Shown here: positions 7,805 through 17,265 of the stretch, in pieces
How the letters are laid out: every line of letters begins with the position of its first letter
Numbering within the stretch: the stretch's first letter is position 1
DNA from: Psychroflexus aestuariivivens
GTDB taxonomy: Bacteria; Bacteroidota; Bacteroidia; Flavobacteriales; Flavobacteriaceae
Assembly (NCBI RefSeq): GCF_004010055.1
Contig: NZ_RQVT01000051.1
Location: 1-64,000, forward strand
Reading direction: 5' to 3'
DNA: 64,000 nucleotides
Notes under the pieces: model-generated
Told to the model about the DNA's origin: nothing
The model's database searches: none
The model's input: the letters and a program-made list of their open reading frames with translations, nothing else
Position numbers and translations under genes: made by a program

Positions 7805-8827
7805 TTAGAACATAATTTTTTGTTTCCTTACCAAAAGCCAAATTACAATAGGAGCGCCAAAAATAGAAGTTACCGCATTTATTGGCAAAGTTAAATCGCT
7901 ACCAGGTAATTGAGCGATAACATCACAAATAAGCATGACAATTGCACCTGCAATGAGAACACTAGGTAACAAAATTAGGTGATCGTTGGTTTTGACCAGT
8001 TGTCTAACCAAATGTGGGACAGCCAATCCTACAAAAGCAATTGGTCCTGCAAAAGCAGTTGCACTTCCCGCTAAAATCGACGTGCTGATGATAATAATCA
8101 ATCGATTTCTAGACAAACTCACTCCCATGCTTTTTGCATAGTTTTCACCTAAAAGAAGAGCGTTTAAATTTTTAATACTAAAAATTGACAAAATAATACC
8201 GATGAGCCAACAAATACCCAACAAACCAACTTCCATCCAGTTTAGATTTCCTAAACTTCCAAATGACCAAAAAATATACATTTGAAGTTGTTCAGCATTA
8301 CTAAAATATGCCAAAACACTCACAACAGCAGAAGTTAGACTTGCGACCATCAAACCTATAATGAGCAAGGTCATGGTGTCTTTTACTTTTTTGGCAGTTG
8401 TAAGTACGGCTAACATCACCATTAAGCTGCCTAAACTTGCCGCAATAATAATGCTCCATTTAGAAAAAAATGCGCTGCCTAATATTCCACCAAACAAGCC
8501 TGAACCCATTACCAAAATGGCAACTCCCAAACTTGCACCACTGCTCAGTCCTAAAACATAAGGACCAGCTAAAGGATTCCTGAAAAGTGTTTGCATTAGC
8601 AGTCCACTAAGTGATAAGCCTGAGCCGATTAAAATGGCAGTTAAGCTTTTAGGTAATCGGTATTCCAGAACAATATATTGCCAAGTTGAATTGTCTATTG
8701 GGATTCCAAAAATACTTTTCAAAACATCTGACAGAGGAATTTTTACCGAACCTAAATATAAACTCAGCAAAATAATTAAGACCAGAGCAAATCCTAAAAT
8801 GGAAATATTTAGATGCCTTTTCTTCAA
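7805..8827 (-). CDS. ABC importer permease, FecCD/BtuC family
   Basis: This 340-residue inner-membrane protein has nine to ten hydrophobic segments. Family hallmarks are LPKSLTAILIGSGLSLSGLLMQ near residues 55-75, NPLAGPYVLGLSSGASLG, and GPIAFVGLAVPHLVRQL before the last helices, which form the coupling region to the ATPase. It lies between the binding protein gene (1-base gap) and the ATPase gene, forming one transcription unit. The family imports ferric siderophores, haem or vitamin B12. Confidence 0.93.
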   Translation of the reverse strand: MKKRHLNISILGFALVLIILLSLYLGSVKIPLSDVLKSIFGIPIDNSTWQYIVLEYRLPKSLTAILIGSGLSLSGLLMQTLFRNPLAGPYVLGLSSGASLGVAILVMGSGLFGGILGSAFFSKWSIIIAASLGSLMVMLAVLTTAKKVKDTMTLLIIGLMVASLTSAVVSVLAYFSNAEQLQMYIFWSFGSLGNLNWMEVGLLGICWLIGIILSIFSIKNLNALLLGENYAKSMGVSLSRNRLIIIISTSILAGSATAFAGPIAFVGLAVPHLVRQLVKTNDHLILLPSVLIAGAIVMLICDVIAQLPGSDLTLPINAVTSIFGAPIVIWLLVRKQKIMF

Positions 8828-8828
8828 A

Positions 8829-9959
8829 TTAATCTAGAGGTTTAAAAAAAGTCAATTCATATTCTGATAACAAATCTGGATGAAAAATTTTGACCAAGTC
8901 TTTCAGAATTAAATCTGGTCTGTTCGGACCGAGTTCATAAAACAAAACACCGCCAGTTTCGCCTTTGGTATTTGCCATTGTATAGATGTTTTTATTTTGA
9001 AAAGCTTCAAATTCAGCGTAATGTTTATTAGTGCTCAATAAAGCTTCATAAGAAGAATAGTGACCTGGTGAAACCCAAAACTCTGTATCTTGTGCTTTCT
9101 CTAAAACCTTTTCAAAAGCTAAAGCAATACTACCTTTGCCTTTGGTATAACTATAAATATAATTGGCATTGGCATCTTCAAAAAATTGGGCTTGCCAGCT
9201 GTTTCCATAAGGTAAATACCATCTGTCTTGATGCATTGCGCCAGAAATAACAGTGGGTTGACGCTCAGTTTTTTCAGCTAATTTTTTTGTGGCTTTATAG
9301 TCAGAAACTACTTGATTAAACTCGCTTTCAGCTTGATCTAATTTACCAAGAAAAGCACCAAAAAATTTAATCCATTCTGCTTTGCCTAACGGGTTTTCTT
9401 CTAACCAATCACTATTATAAATTACAGGAATTCCAGCATTTCTAGCTTGATCTAAAGTTTTATTTCGACCTTCAATAGCGAAACTAAATATTAAATCAGG
9501 TTGAAGTGAAAGTAAAACTTCAGTATTTATAGATTCATTTTGACCAATATCTCTAATTTCACCTTCGTTGATCAATTTTCGAGCTTCTTTAGATGATATA
9601 TAATCTAAGTTAGGAAAACCAACCAGGTTTTCAATTTTATCCAAACTTATTAGAGAAGGAATGTGAGTGGTGGAAGTAGTAACAATTTTATCGACAGGTT
9701 TTGTAATTAGCGCCTCGTATTCAAAATTTTCAGGCAACTGAATATTTTCATCTGCCACAATATAAATCAAGTCTTTTTCTGCATCAGGCCAAGGTTTGTG
9801 TACGTTTATTTGTGTGAAATCTTTATATTTCTTTATAGAAAAACCTTTAGCATAGTCAACTTTGACTTCTTCAAAATCACCAAGTTCTGTAATTTTTTTA
9901 GGTTTATCCTGACAAGACAGTAAACAAATTACTGCCAATAGGTAAAAGATTTTGTTCAT
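8829..9959 (-). CDS. Iron-complex/cobalamin-type substrate-binding lipoprotein
   Basis: This 376-residue lipoprotein has the lipobox LLSC and a mature part matching the class III periplasmic binding fold (BtuF/FhuD type). Visible features are VTTSTTHIPSLISLDKIENLVGFP in the N-terminal lobe, LLSLQPDLIFSF, and a long linking helix around GKAEWIKFFGAFLGK. It is the first gene of the minus-strand operon and delivers substrate to the permease and ATPase downstream. No TonB-dependent receptor sits beside it, which leaves the ligand open. Ferric siderophore and cobalamin are the main candidates. Confidence 0.9.
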   Translation of the reverse strand: MNKIFYLLAVICLLSCQDKPKKITELGDFEEVKVDYAKGFSIKKYKDFTQINVHKPWPDAEKDLIYIVADENIQLPENFEYEALITKPVDKIVTTSTTHIPSLISLDKIENLVGFPNLDYISSKEARKLINEGEIRDIGQNESINTEVLLSLQPDLIFSFAIEGRNKTLDQARNAGIPVIYNSDWLEENPLGKAEWIKFFGAFLGKLDQAESEFNQVVSDYKATKKLAEKTERQPTVISGAMHQDRWYLPYGNSWQAQFFEDANANYIYSYTKGKGSIALAFEKVLEKAQDTEFWVSPGHYSSYEALLSTNKHYAEFEAFQNKNIYTMANTKGETGGVLFYELGPNRPDLILKDLVKIFHPDLLSEYELTFFKPLD

Positions 9960-10089
9960 AAAATTGAATTTTAGACAAAAGTAAGATTATTTAAAATTTA
10001 ATGGCTTTACGAACTTAGAGAAGTGTGGTTTATTTTGAGCGTAAATTTGAAAATTTACAACTAAAAATAATAAACTGAAATCTTAATAA

Positions 10090-10123
10090 AAAAAGCCGTT
10101 TTAACTTTTTAAAACGGCTTTTT
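10090..10123 (-). terminator. Terminator after the RND efflux operon
   Basis: AAAAAGCCGTTTTA (10090-10103) pairs perfectly with TAAAACGGCTTTTT (10110-10123), with T-runs in both directions. It lies 28 bases beyond the stop of the outer membrane factor gene and separates the efflux operon from the ABC importer operon. Confidence 0.9.
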
Positions 10124-10151
10124 AATCAAAAAAAAACAAATCAAAAATCAA

Positions 10152-11546
10152 TTATTGCCAACCACCACCAAGGCTTCGGTATAAATCTATCATGGCGTTA
10201 TATTTTGTCAACTCAGCGTTGATGAGATCTAACTTGGTGTTTAGACTATTTTCTCGAGCGTTCAAAACTTCCAAATAATTAGCTAGACCATTTTTTAATA
10301 ATTCTTGAGAATCTTCTACAGCACTTTGGTAGGCTTCATATTCGCTAGTTTTTATTTTTATTTTTTTCTTGGCATATTCATAATTCAGAATAGCATCAGA
10401 GACTTCTTTACTGGCGGTAATCAAGGTTTTTTCAAAATTCAAAAAGGCTTGTTTTTGCTCAGATTGCGCCACTTCATATTCGGTTTTAATTTGTCTTCTG
10501 TTGAAAATAGGTTGTGTTAAACCCCCGATAAAAGTTGCGAAAATTGAATTTCCTGATATAAAATCGCTCAAACTTAAACTTTGTAATCCACTCGTTGCTG
10601 AAATTGTTATTGATGGATAAAAATTGCTTTTTGCGACATTTGTCATTTCAAAAGCATTGATAAATTGGTATTCTGCTTGAATTACATCAGGTCTGTTTTC
10701 CAGTAAATCTGAAGGCACGCCAGTCATCAAAGAATCATTAACATTTTGATTTTCAAATGAATTTCTTACAATTTTTTCAGGCGTTTTACCTAGTAAAATA
10801 GACAATGTATTTTCCAATAATTTAGTGTCATTTTCGAGATCTAATAAAATCGCTTCAGCTGTATGAAGTTGAGCTTTGGTTTGGTTAACGGCTACAGAAT
10901 TCACATTTCCAGCGTCTTTTAAAGCTTTAGTGACTTCAAGACTATTTTTACGATTTTCAATAGTAATTTCTGTGGTTTTTATTTGTTCATCCAATGCCAT
11001 CAATTGGAAATAGGCTGAAGCAACATTCGCAATCAATTCAGTTTTAACCGCTTTATGAGCGGCTTGAGTTTGTAAATATTGCGCTTGAAATGCACGTTTA
11101 TTACTTCTGATTTTTCCCCAAATATCTGCTTCCCAAGATAAGCTTGCACTAAGTTCATATTGATCTAAGGACGAAAAAAAACTACCGAATTGAGAATTTG
11201 GAGCCAATTCTTGATGAGTATATTCACCATTTACATTTAGGCTAGGGTAGTAGCCAGCTTTTCCTTGTTTGAAATATGAATTCGCTATTTGAATTTGCTG
11301 AAGTGCAATACGAATATCTTGATTGTTTTCAAGCGCTTCATCAATATGTTGCTGCAAAACTTCGTCTTCAAAGATATTTTTCCAACTTAATTTTGCAATG
11401 TTATTCGTATCTGTTTCAATATTTTCAGTACGAAACTTCAACTCATCCGTAATTTCTTCAGGCCTTTCATAATCTTTGGCAACAAAACAAGACTGTAATG
11501 AAAAACTGATAAATATTATAAATATGCTTTTAAAAATTATTTTCAT
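10152..11546 (-). CDS. Outer membrane efflux lipoprotein, OprM/NodT family
   Basis: This 464-residue trimeric outer-membrane channel completes the tripartite pump encoded upstream. The lipobox SLQSC is followed by a start typical of the family (DYERPEE). Two repeated helical halves are visible: NQDIRIALQQIQIANSYFKQG and YYPSLNVNGEYT in the first, and LENRPDVIQAEYQ, FYPSITISATSG and ILNYEYAKKKI in the second. The length is normal. It is the last gene of the four-gene minus-strand operon, 11 bases after the RND gene, and is followed by a strong terminator. Confidence 0.95.
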   Translation of the reverse strand: MKIIFKSIFIIFISFSLQSCFVAKDYERPEEITDELKFRTENIETDTNNIAKLSWKNIFEDEVLQQHIDEALENNQDIRIALQQIQIANSYFKQGKAGYYPSLNVNGEYTHQELAPNSQFGSFFSSLDQYELSASLSWEADIWGKIRSNKRAFQAQYLQTQAAHKAVKTELIANVASAYFQLMALDEQIKTTEITIENRKNSLEVTKALKDAGNVNSVAVNQTKAQLHTAEAILLDLENDTKLLENTLSILLGKTPEKIVRNSFENQNVNDSLMTGVPSDLLENRPDVIQAEYQFINAFEMTNVAKSNFYPSITISATSGLQSLSLSDFISGNSIFATFIGGLTQPIFNRRQIKTEYEVAQSEQKQAFLNFEKTLITASKEVSDAILNYEYAKKKIKIKTSEYEAYQSAVEDSQELLKNGLANYLEVLNARENSLNTKLDLINAELTKYNAMIDLYRSLGGGWQ

Positions 11547-11557
11547 TTTTAAATAAT

Positions 11558-14500
11558 TTAATTATTTTTAGTTGAATTCAACTTTTTTTGAGATTCCTCT
11601 ATTCGCTCTCTAGAAGACGGACTCACTTTTTCCTGAAGCCATTGGAAGACAACAAACAGCACGGGAATTACAAATACACCTATAACTGTACCGATTAATA
11701 AACCACCAGCAGCACCGGTTCCTATTGAATTATTTCCTTTGGCACCAACGCCAGTTGCCAACACAAGTGGCAGTAAGCCTAGTATAAATGCGAAAGAAGT
11801 CATCAATATTGGTCTGAGTCTGACACGCGAAGCGTCCAAAGCAGATTCGTATAAACTCATGCCTTCTTGACGTCTTTGAATGGCGAATTCAACAATTAAA
11901 ATTGCATTTTTTGCCAATAATCCGAGTAGCATAATTAAAGCGATTTGGAAATAAATATTATTTTCTAATCCTGCGATATTTGTACTCCAAAAAGCACCAG
12001 CAACGCCTATCGGTAAGGATAAAATTACTGAAAATGGTAAGAGATAACTCTCGTATTGTGCTGCTAAGAAAAAATATACAAATACAATACTAAGTGCAAA
12101 AATAATGATAGATTGACCGCTAGCAGCAATTTCTTCTCTGGTAATTCCAGAAAATTCAATGTCATAATTATTGCCAAGTTCAGCTTCAGCGGTTTGTCTT
12201 ATAGCATCTATAGCATCACCCGAACTAAATCCAGGCTTAGAAGAACCATTTATAGTTACGGAATTATAAAGGTTGAAGCGTTTTACAACTTGTGGACCAT
12301 AAACTCGGTCTAGTTTTACAAATTCAGAAATTGGTGCGTTTTGACCTGAGTCTAATTTCACAAAAATACTGTTTAAACTATTTTCATCTTCACGTTCTTC
12401 GGGCAAAGCTTGAATGTAAACACGAAACTGCTTTCCAAAACGTGAAAAATTCGAAACATAAAATCCTCCAACATAAGCCTGCATAGTCGACAGAATGTCA
12501 TCTACTGAAACGCCACTTGCCTTGGCTTTAGGAACATCAATATCCATTTGGAATTGTGGAAACTGCGTGCTAAATGAGTTTGAAGCAAAAGCAATAGCTT
12601 GTTTTCGATTCAATGCACTAACAAAATTGGTGGCTTCGGCATCTAGTTCATCGAAGCTTGATGCAGACCTGTCAATTAGTTGCATTTCAAAACCATCCGC
12701 AGCACCATAACCTGGAACACTGGATGGTGTGAAAAATAGGATTTCGGCATCACTAATATCTGCGATGGCTTGGTTCAATTTTCCAACAATTGCGTTGAGT
12801 TGAGTAGCATCAGTTGTCCGTTCTTCCCAATCGTTTAGGATAATGAAGCCCTGACCATAAGAACTCCCAGAACCATTGAAGAAGTTCCGACCACTAATTA
12901 AGGATGCTGTTCTAATTCCTTCAATATCCGATATCCGATCGTAAATCATCTCGGTTGCTTTGTAAGTTCTATCAAGTGAAGCGCCTTCGGGTAATTCCAT
13001 ATTCATAAAAACCACACCACGATCTTCGGTTGGCACAAAACCCGTTGGCGTCATTTTATTAGCGAAGAAAATAGCAACACCAGCAATTATCAGAATTAGA
13101 AAAGCAATCCATTTTTGTCTCAACAAAAATTTCAATGAATGAACGTATTTATCGAGTAAAGCATTGAAACCCGCATTAAAGGCATTGAAAAACCGTTTGA
13201 GTAAATTTTGTTTTTCAGATTTTTCACTAACAGGCTTTAAAAATAGTGCACACAAAGCCGGACTTAAAGTCAGTGCATTTACCGCAGAAATTAAAATCGC
13301 TACAATCAATGTTACACCAAATTGTTCATAAAACACTCCGGCTGGACCTTTGATAAATGTAATTGGAACGAACACAGCAGCCATGACCAGCGTAATGGAA
13401 ACAATGGCACCACTAATTTCACTCATTGCAGAAACAGATGCTTCTTTGGCACTTTTAGCTCCACTTTCTAATTTTGCATAAACGGCTTCTACGACAACAA
13501 TAGCATCATCTACCACGATACCAATCGCTAAAAGCAATGCAAATAAGGTCAATAAATTAATCGAATATCCAAATAAATTCAGAAAGAAAAATGTACCAAT
13601 AATAGAAACCGGAACCGCAATAGCAGGAATTAAGGTCGATTTGAAATCTTGTAAAAACAAAAAGACAACCAAAAAGACCAATAAAAAGGCTTCAATTAAG
13701 GTTTTTTGAACTTTATTGATAGAGGCTGTTAAGAATTTATTGGTGTCGTAATTAATTAAGTATTCAATACCATCGGGAAAATCTTGCTCTAATTCATCCA
13801 TTTTGACATAAATGCGTTCAATGATTTCTTGAGCATTTGATCCTGGTGTTTGGAAAATACCAAAATTCACTCCTGGATTTCCTTTACTTCTAGATAGCGA
13901 ATTATAGGAAAAGGCGTCTAATTCTACTTTTGCGACATCCTTCAATTGAAGATATTCATTATTATTTAAAGTTTTCAGAATTATTTCTCCATATTCTTCT
14001 GAAGTTTTTAAACGGCCTTTGTAAGTGATTACATATTCAAAAGATTTTCCAGCATTCTGGGCTACAGAACCTGCAGCAGCTTCTTGACTTTGTTGATTAA
14101 TTGCTGCTATAACTTCAGATGAACTTATATTGTAACTCGCCATTTTTTGTGGATCAAGCCAAACTCGCATCGCGTAATCTTTGCCACCAAAAACCGAAAC
14201 ATTTGCCACTCCATTTATTCGTTGTAATTCGGGTTTGACATTAATATTTAAATAATTTTGAACATAAGTGTCTGAATAATCTGGATTTTCAGAAAAAATG
14301 GCCGCATATAGCAAAGCAGAATTCTGTTGTTTTTCAGTAATAACACCGGCACGAATCACTTCATCTGGAAGCACAGCATTAGCTCTAGAAACTCGGTTTT
14401 GAACATTTACTGCGGCAATATCTGGGTCATATTCTTGTTCAAAGAAAACTGTAATTGTTGCGCTTCCATCATTACTTGCTGACGAAGTAATATAAGTCAT

Positions 14501-14722
14501 TCCTTCAACGCCGTTGATTTGCTCTTCGATCGGAATAATAACGCTTTCCAAAATGGTTTCGGCGTTGGCGCCAGGATAATTGGATGTAACCCGAACTGTT
14601 GGTGGTGCGATGTCTGGATATTGTGTCACCGGCAATTGTTCGATACCCAGAATACCTAAAATCACAATGATAATCGATACAACAGTTGATAAAACTGGTC
14701 TTTCTATGAATTTTTTTAACAT
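11558..14722 (-). CDS. RND multidrug efflux pump, AcrB/HAE1 family
   Basis: This 1054-residue inner-membrane proton antiporter exports hydrophobic and amphiphilic compounds. Twelve transmembrane segments flank two large periplasmic domains. The proton relay is present: paired aspartates in GIVVDDAIVVVEAV in TM4 and the lysine in LAKNAILIVEFA in TM10. The N-terminus FIERPVLSTVVSI is typical, as is GYSINLLTLFALLLAIG. The gene lies 6 bases after the membrane fusion protein gene and 11 bases before the outer membrane factor. The substrate range cannot be inferred, but the HAE1 subclass handles drugs, not metals. Confidence 0.97.
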   Translation of the reverse strand: MLKKFIERPVLSTVVSIIIVILGILGIEQLPVTQYPDIAPPTVRVTSNYPGANAETILESVIIPIEEQINGVEGMTYITSSASNDGSATITVFFEQEYDPDIAAVNVQNRVSRANAVLPDEVIRAGVITEKQQNSALLYAAIFSENPDYSDTYVQNYLNINVKPELQRINGVANVSVFGGKDYAMRVWLDPQKMASYNISSSEVIAAINQQSQEAAAGSVAQNAGKSFEYVITYKGRLKTSEEYGEIILKTLNNNEYLQLKDVAKVELDAFSYNSLSRSKGNPGVNFGIFQTPGSNAQEIIERIYVKMDELEQDFPDGIEYLINYDTNKFLTASINKVQKTLIEAFLLVFLVVFLFLQDFKSTLIPAIAVPVSIIGTFFFLNLFGYSINLLTLFALLLAIGIVVDDAIVVVEAVYAKLESGAKSAKEASVSAMSEISGAIVSITLVMAAVFVPITFIKGPAGVFYEQFGVTLIVAILISAVNALTLSPALCALFLKPVSEKSEKQNLLKRFFNAFNAGFNALLDKYVHSLKFLLRQKWIAFLILIIAGVAIFFANKMTPTGFVPTEDRGVVFMNMELPEGASLDRTYKATEMIYDRISDIEGIRTASLISGRNFFNGSGSSYGQGFIILNDWEERTTDATQLNAIVGKLNQAIADISDAEILFFTPSSVPGYGAADGFEMQLIDRSASSFDELDAEATNFVSALNRKQAIAFASNSFSTQFPQFQMDIDVPKAKASGVSVDDILSTMQAYVGGFYVSNFSRFGKQFRVYIQALPEEREDENSLNSIFVKLDSGQNAPISEFVKLDRVYGPQVVKRFNLYNSVTINGSSKPGFSSGDAIDAIRQTAEAELGNNYDIEFSGITREEIAASGQSIIIFALSIVFVYFFLAAQYESYLLPFSVILSLPIGVAGAFWSTNIAGLENNIYFQIALIMLLGLLAKNAILIVEFAIQRRQEGMSLYESALDASRVRLRPILMTSFAFILGLLPLVLATGVGAKGNNSIGTGAAGGLLIGTVIGVFVIPVLFVVFQWLQEKVSPSSRERIEESQKKLNSTKNN

Positions 14723-14728
14723 GAGGTT

Positions 14729-15841
14729 TTATTTAAAAACTTTATCGAATGAATTGACAATTGAATCCAATGTTGTGTGTTGTGGTTTTATTTTGTCTCC
14801 GTTTTTTATCTTATTAGCACCTTTGGCAACAATCGTATCTTTTGCTGAAAGTCCCGACTTAATGATGTAATATTTATCTGCTGAAATAGTTTCAAGTGGA
14901 CGTTCAACTACAGAATCTTTTTGAAATTGAAACGCAAGAACTTTACCTTGTCGCTCAAAAGTGGACAAACGCGGAATGACGATAGCATCTTTATAGATGC
15001 TAGGAATTTTAATTGTTCCAGAAGCACCATCTTTCAATATCTGGTTGGTGTTTTCAAATGTAGCTCGGAAATTTACTGAACCAGTTTCTGTATTTACTTG
15101 ACTAGAAATACTACTGATTTTTCCTTTTATTTCATATTCCTCTCCGTTAGACATAATTAAAGTCACCTCTGGAAGAGATTTGATTAAATTAGAATTTTCT
15201 TCTGAAGTATAGTTTCTAGAAAACTCATAATATTCACTCTCATTCACAGAAAAATAGGCATAAACTTGCTTGGTTTTGACCACTTTCGTCAATGGCATAA
15301 CATCTGAAGGACTGATCAAAGCACCAGTTCTAAAATTTACGTCGCCAATATAGCCGTCAACCGGACTATTGATATTTGCATAACCAATATTTGCCTGAAT
15401 ACTTTGTAGTTGACTTTTAGCTGTTGCCAAATTAGCCTCGGCAGTTTCTAATTGAACTTCACTTATAATGTCTTTTTCAACTAATGGTTTCAGCTTATTT
15501 ACTTCAATTTGTGCAGCATTCACACGGGCTTGAGCTGAAGAAGCGTCTTGGCTTAAACTTCGAGTTTCTAGTTTAAAAAGTGGTTGATTTTTTTTAACTT
15601 CTTCACCTTCTTCGACTAAAACTTCGGTAATATAGCCTGAAACTTTTGCTCGGATATCACTACTTACTTCGCCTTCCAGTGTCGTTGGATATGACTTATA
15701 AGTTGTAATTTCTTTTTGTTGCAACTCAACAACTGGCAAAGTCGGAGTTTGTAATTGCTCTTGGTTTTGCTCTCCTTTTTGGCAGGAAATCGCAAATATA
15801 CCTGCGATAATAAGTATAGCAAGTGATTGGTTATTTTTCAT
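14729..15841 (-). CDS. Membrane fusion (adaptor) lipoprotein, AcrA/HlyD family
   Basis: This roughly 370-residue periplasmic adaptor joins the RND pump to the outer membrane channel. The lipobox FAISC follows the signal peptide. The lipoyl half-motif IRAKVSGYITEVLVEEGEEV, a helical hairpin around residues 90-150 and NINSPVDGYIGDVNFRTG (second lipoyl half) are in the expected order, followed by a beta-barrel domain. I chose ATG 15841 (MKNNQSL) over 15859; it overlaps the end of the regulator gene by 11 bases, which implies translational coupling. The length and order match the family. Confidence 0.94.
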   Translation of the reverse strand: MKNNQSLAILIIAGIFAISCQKGEQNQEQLQTPTLPVVELQQKEITTYKSYPTTLEGEVSSDIRAKVSGYITEVLVEEGEEVKKNQPLFKLETRSLSQDASSAQARVNAAQIEVNKLKPLVEKDIISEVQLETAEANLATAKSQLQSIQANIGYANINSPVDGYIGDVNFRTGALISPSDVMPLTKVVKTKQVYAYFSVNESEYYEFSRNYTSEENSNLIKSLPEVTLIMSNGEEYEIKGKISSISSQVNTETGSVNFRATFENTNQILKDGASGTIKIPSIYKDAIVIPRLSTFERQGKVLAFQFQKDSVVERPLETISADKYYIIKSGLSAKDTIVAKGANKIKNGDKIKPQHTTLDSIVNSFDKVFK

Positions 15842-16313
15842 CGTTTTGTTTATTTTCAATTTGAGACATTTTTTGGAGCGTTTCTGAAATGTTTTTATGT
15901 GTGTTTGTGAAATGTTCTTTAAGAATGTGCGTCAATTCTCTGTCGAGATTTTGGTTTGTTTTGTAATTAATCACTTCGTTGATAACATCAATTTCCTTTT
16001 CAATTTGATTTTTATAATCTTTCAAAGTATCGGTCAAATAATTAAGATTGGTTTTGAAATGACGTTTTCTAGAATCTGTTTTTGTTTCAAATTCTACTTT
16101 ACCTTTATCTATTAAACAATTCAGTTGTTCAGAAACAGAACTTTTGCTTGCACAAGTGTATTCTAAAATTTCATCGAAAGTGTAGGTCGGCTGGTCAGCC
16201 ATAACCAGTAAAGCATAAATTTTTGCAGCTAAAGGCGGCAAACTATGAACTTCTTCAAAATGAGTGCTTAGTTTTCGAATGATAGATTCCTTATTTTTGG
16301 GTTTTGAACTCAT
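15831..16313 (-). CDS. GbsR/MarR-type transcriptional regulator of the efflux operon
   Basis: This 160-residue protein has a winged helix-turn-helix at about residues 25-85 (LPPLAAKIYALLVMADQPTY, then SKSSVSEQLNCLIDKGKVEF) and a long helical C-terminus for dimerisation. It belongs to the GbsR/MarR-like group. It is the first gene of the operon encoding the RND pump. A perfect palindrome, GTTCGG-N6-CCGAAC, lies 35 bases upstream and overlaps the likely promoter, so autorepression and repression of the pump genes is the simplest model. The inducer is unknown. Confidence 0.88.
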   Translation of the reverse strand: MSSKPKNKESIIRKLSTHFEEVHSLPPLAAKIYALLVMADQPTYTFDEILEYTCASKSSVSEQLNCLIDKGKVEFETKTDSRKRHFKTNLNYLTDTLKDYKNQIEKEIDVINEVINYKTNQNLDRELTHILKEHFTNTHKNISETLQKMSQIENKQNDEK

Positions 16314-16332
16314 ATTTCTAATTTACATGAGA

Positions 16333-16340
16333 CAAAATTA
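16333..16340 (-). promoter_or_regulatory. -10 box of the efflux operon promoter
   Basis: On the minus strand this reads TAATTTTG, matching TAnnTTTG, 20 bases before the regulator start. A TTG 16 bases further upstream lies inside the palindrome 16348-16365, so a bound repressor would cover the -33 element. Confidence 0.6.
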
Positions 16341-16347
16341 AAGTTTA

Positions 16348-16365
16348 GTTCGGCTTCAACCGAAC
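16348..16365. promoter_or_regulatory. Palindromic operator GTTCGG-N6-CCGAAC
   Basis: GTTCGGCTTCAACCGAAC has perfect 6-base arms around CTTCAA. It overlaps the predicted -33 region of the efflux operon and lies 72 bases before the divergent Nudix gene. It is the most likely binding site of the GbsR/MarR-type regulator encoded next to it. The match of protein and site is inferred from position. Confidence 0.65.
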
Positions 16366-16436
16366 AAACTGATAACAAAATTTTGTTAATAAATTGAATT
16401 TTTTTTAAAATAAGAACTGGAATAATTTAAATAATT

Positions 16437-16862
16437 ATGAATCAAGAGATTAAAGTTACAGCAGATGCTGTTGTTTTTTGTAAAAATGATGAAGGAACTA
16501 AAATCTTACTCATCAAACGTAAAAATGAACCATACAAAGGCAGCTTTGCATTTCCAGGTGGATTTGTAGACAATCATGAGTTGGTTATCAATGCATGTCA
16601 GCGAGAGTTGAAAGAAGAAACAGGTTTGTCGATAGATGTTAATGAATTTAATTTTATTGATTACTACGATCAGCCCGATCGCGACCCTAGAAGCAGAACC
16701 ATAACTTTTGCTTTTGCTGCAGTAATTTCAGAAGAAAAATTTGTTGAAGGAAGTGATGATGCAGCAGAAGCAGAATGGATAGATTTAGAAAAAATCAGTA
16801 ATTTAGCCTTCGACCATAAAAATATTTTAGAAAAAGCGAAACAAAAAATATTCAACTTATAA
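16437..16862 (+). CDS. Nudix hydrolase
   Basis: This 141-residue hydrolase acts on a nucleoside diphosphate linked to another group. The Nudix box runs from G42 to L64: G42-x5-E48-x7-R56-E57-L58-x-E60-E61-x-G63-L64, with all metal-binding positions present. The N-terminus TADAVVFCKND and the YYDQPDRDPR segment resemble ADP-ribose pyrophosphatase-like and NrtR-like Nudix domains, but no DNA-binding domain follows, so it is a stand-alone enzyme. It is read divergently from the efflux operon and is followed after 12 bases by a thioesterase gene, so the two are probably co-transcribed. The substrate is unknown. Confidence 0.92.
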   Translation: MNQEIKVTADAVVFCKNDEGTKILLIKRKNEPYKGSFAFPGGFVDNHELVINACQRELKEETGLSIDVNEFNFIDYYDQPDRDPRSRTITFAFAAVISEEKFVEGSDDAAEAEWIDLEKISNLAFDHKNILEKAKQKIFNL

Positions 16863-16874
16863 ATTACATTCAAT

Positions 16875-17264
16875 ATGAGATTTCACACCAGAAAATGGAT
16901 TAAGCCTGAAGATTTGAATCCTAATGGAACTTTATTTGGCGGCAAACTTCTGGCTTGGATAGATGAGGAGGCTGCATTGTATTCTATAATTCAGCTAGAA
17001 AATCCAAAAACAGTAACCAAGTACATGAGTGAAATTGATTTTCAAAGTTCCGCTAAGCAAGGTGATATTGTTGAAATAGGTATTGAAGTTGTTAAGTTTG
17101 GTTCAGCTTCTTTGACTTTGAAATGTGAAGTCAGAAACAAAATGACTCGACAAAGCATTATTAAAATTGAAAAAATTGTTATGGTGAGTTTAGATGAAAA
17201 TGGAAATTCCAAACCACACGGCAAAACCAAAATTGAGTATGTAAAAGATAGGCTAGAGCAGTAA
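16875..17264 (+). CDS. Acyl-CoA thioesterase, hotdog fold (YciA/BFIT type)
   Basis: This is a 129-residue single hotdog domain. The motif NPNGTLFGGKLLAWIDEEAAL (about residues 15-35) contains the conserved N-x-x-G-x-x-F-G-G-x-L-x-x-W-x-D pattern that places the catalytic acidic residue D30 of this family. VEIGIEVVKFGSASLTLKCEV forms the central strands. It hydrolyses acyl-CoA to free acid and CoA in the cytoplasm. It probably shares a transcript with the Nudix gene. A second, longer hotdog thioesterase lies at 26589-27131. Confidence 0.9.
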   Translation: MRFHTRKWIKPEDLNPNGTLFGGKLLAWIDEEAALYSIIQLENPKTVTKYMSEIDFQSSAKQGDIVEIGIEVVKFGSASLTLKCEVRNKMTRQSIIKIEKIVMVSLDENGNSKPHGKTKIEYVKDRLEQ

Positions 17265-17265
17265 T

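Noticed and set aside
9960-10089. A cobalamin riboswitch upstream of the ABC importer operon
   Set aside because: No B12-box-like sequence or suitable structure was seen in the leader of the binding protein gene.
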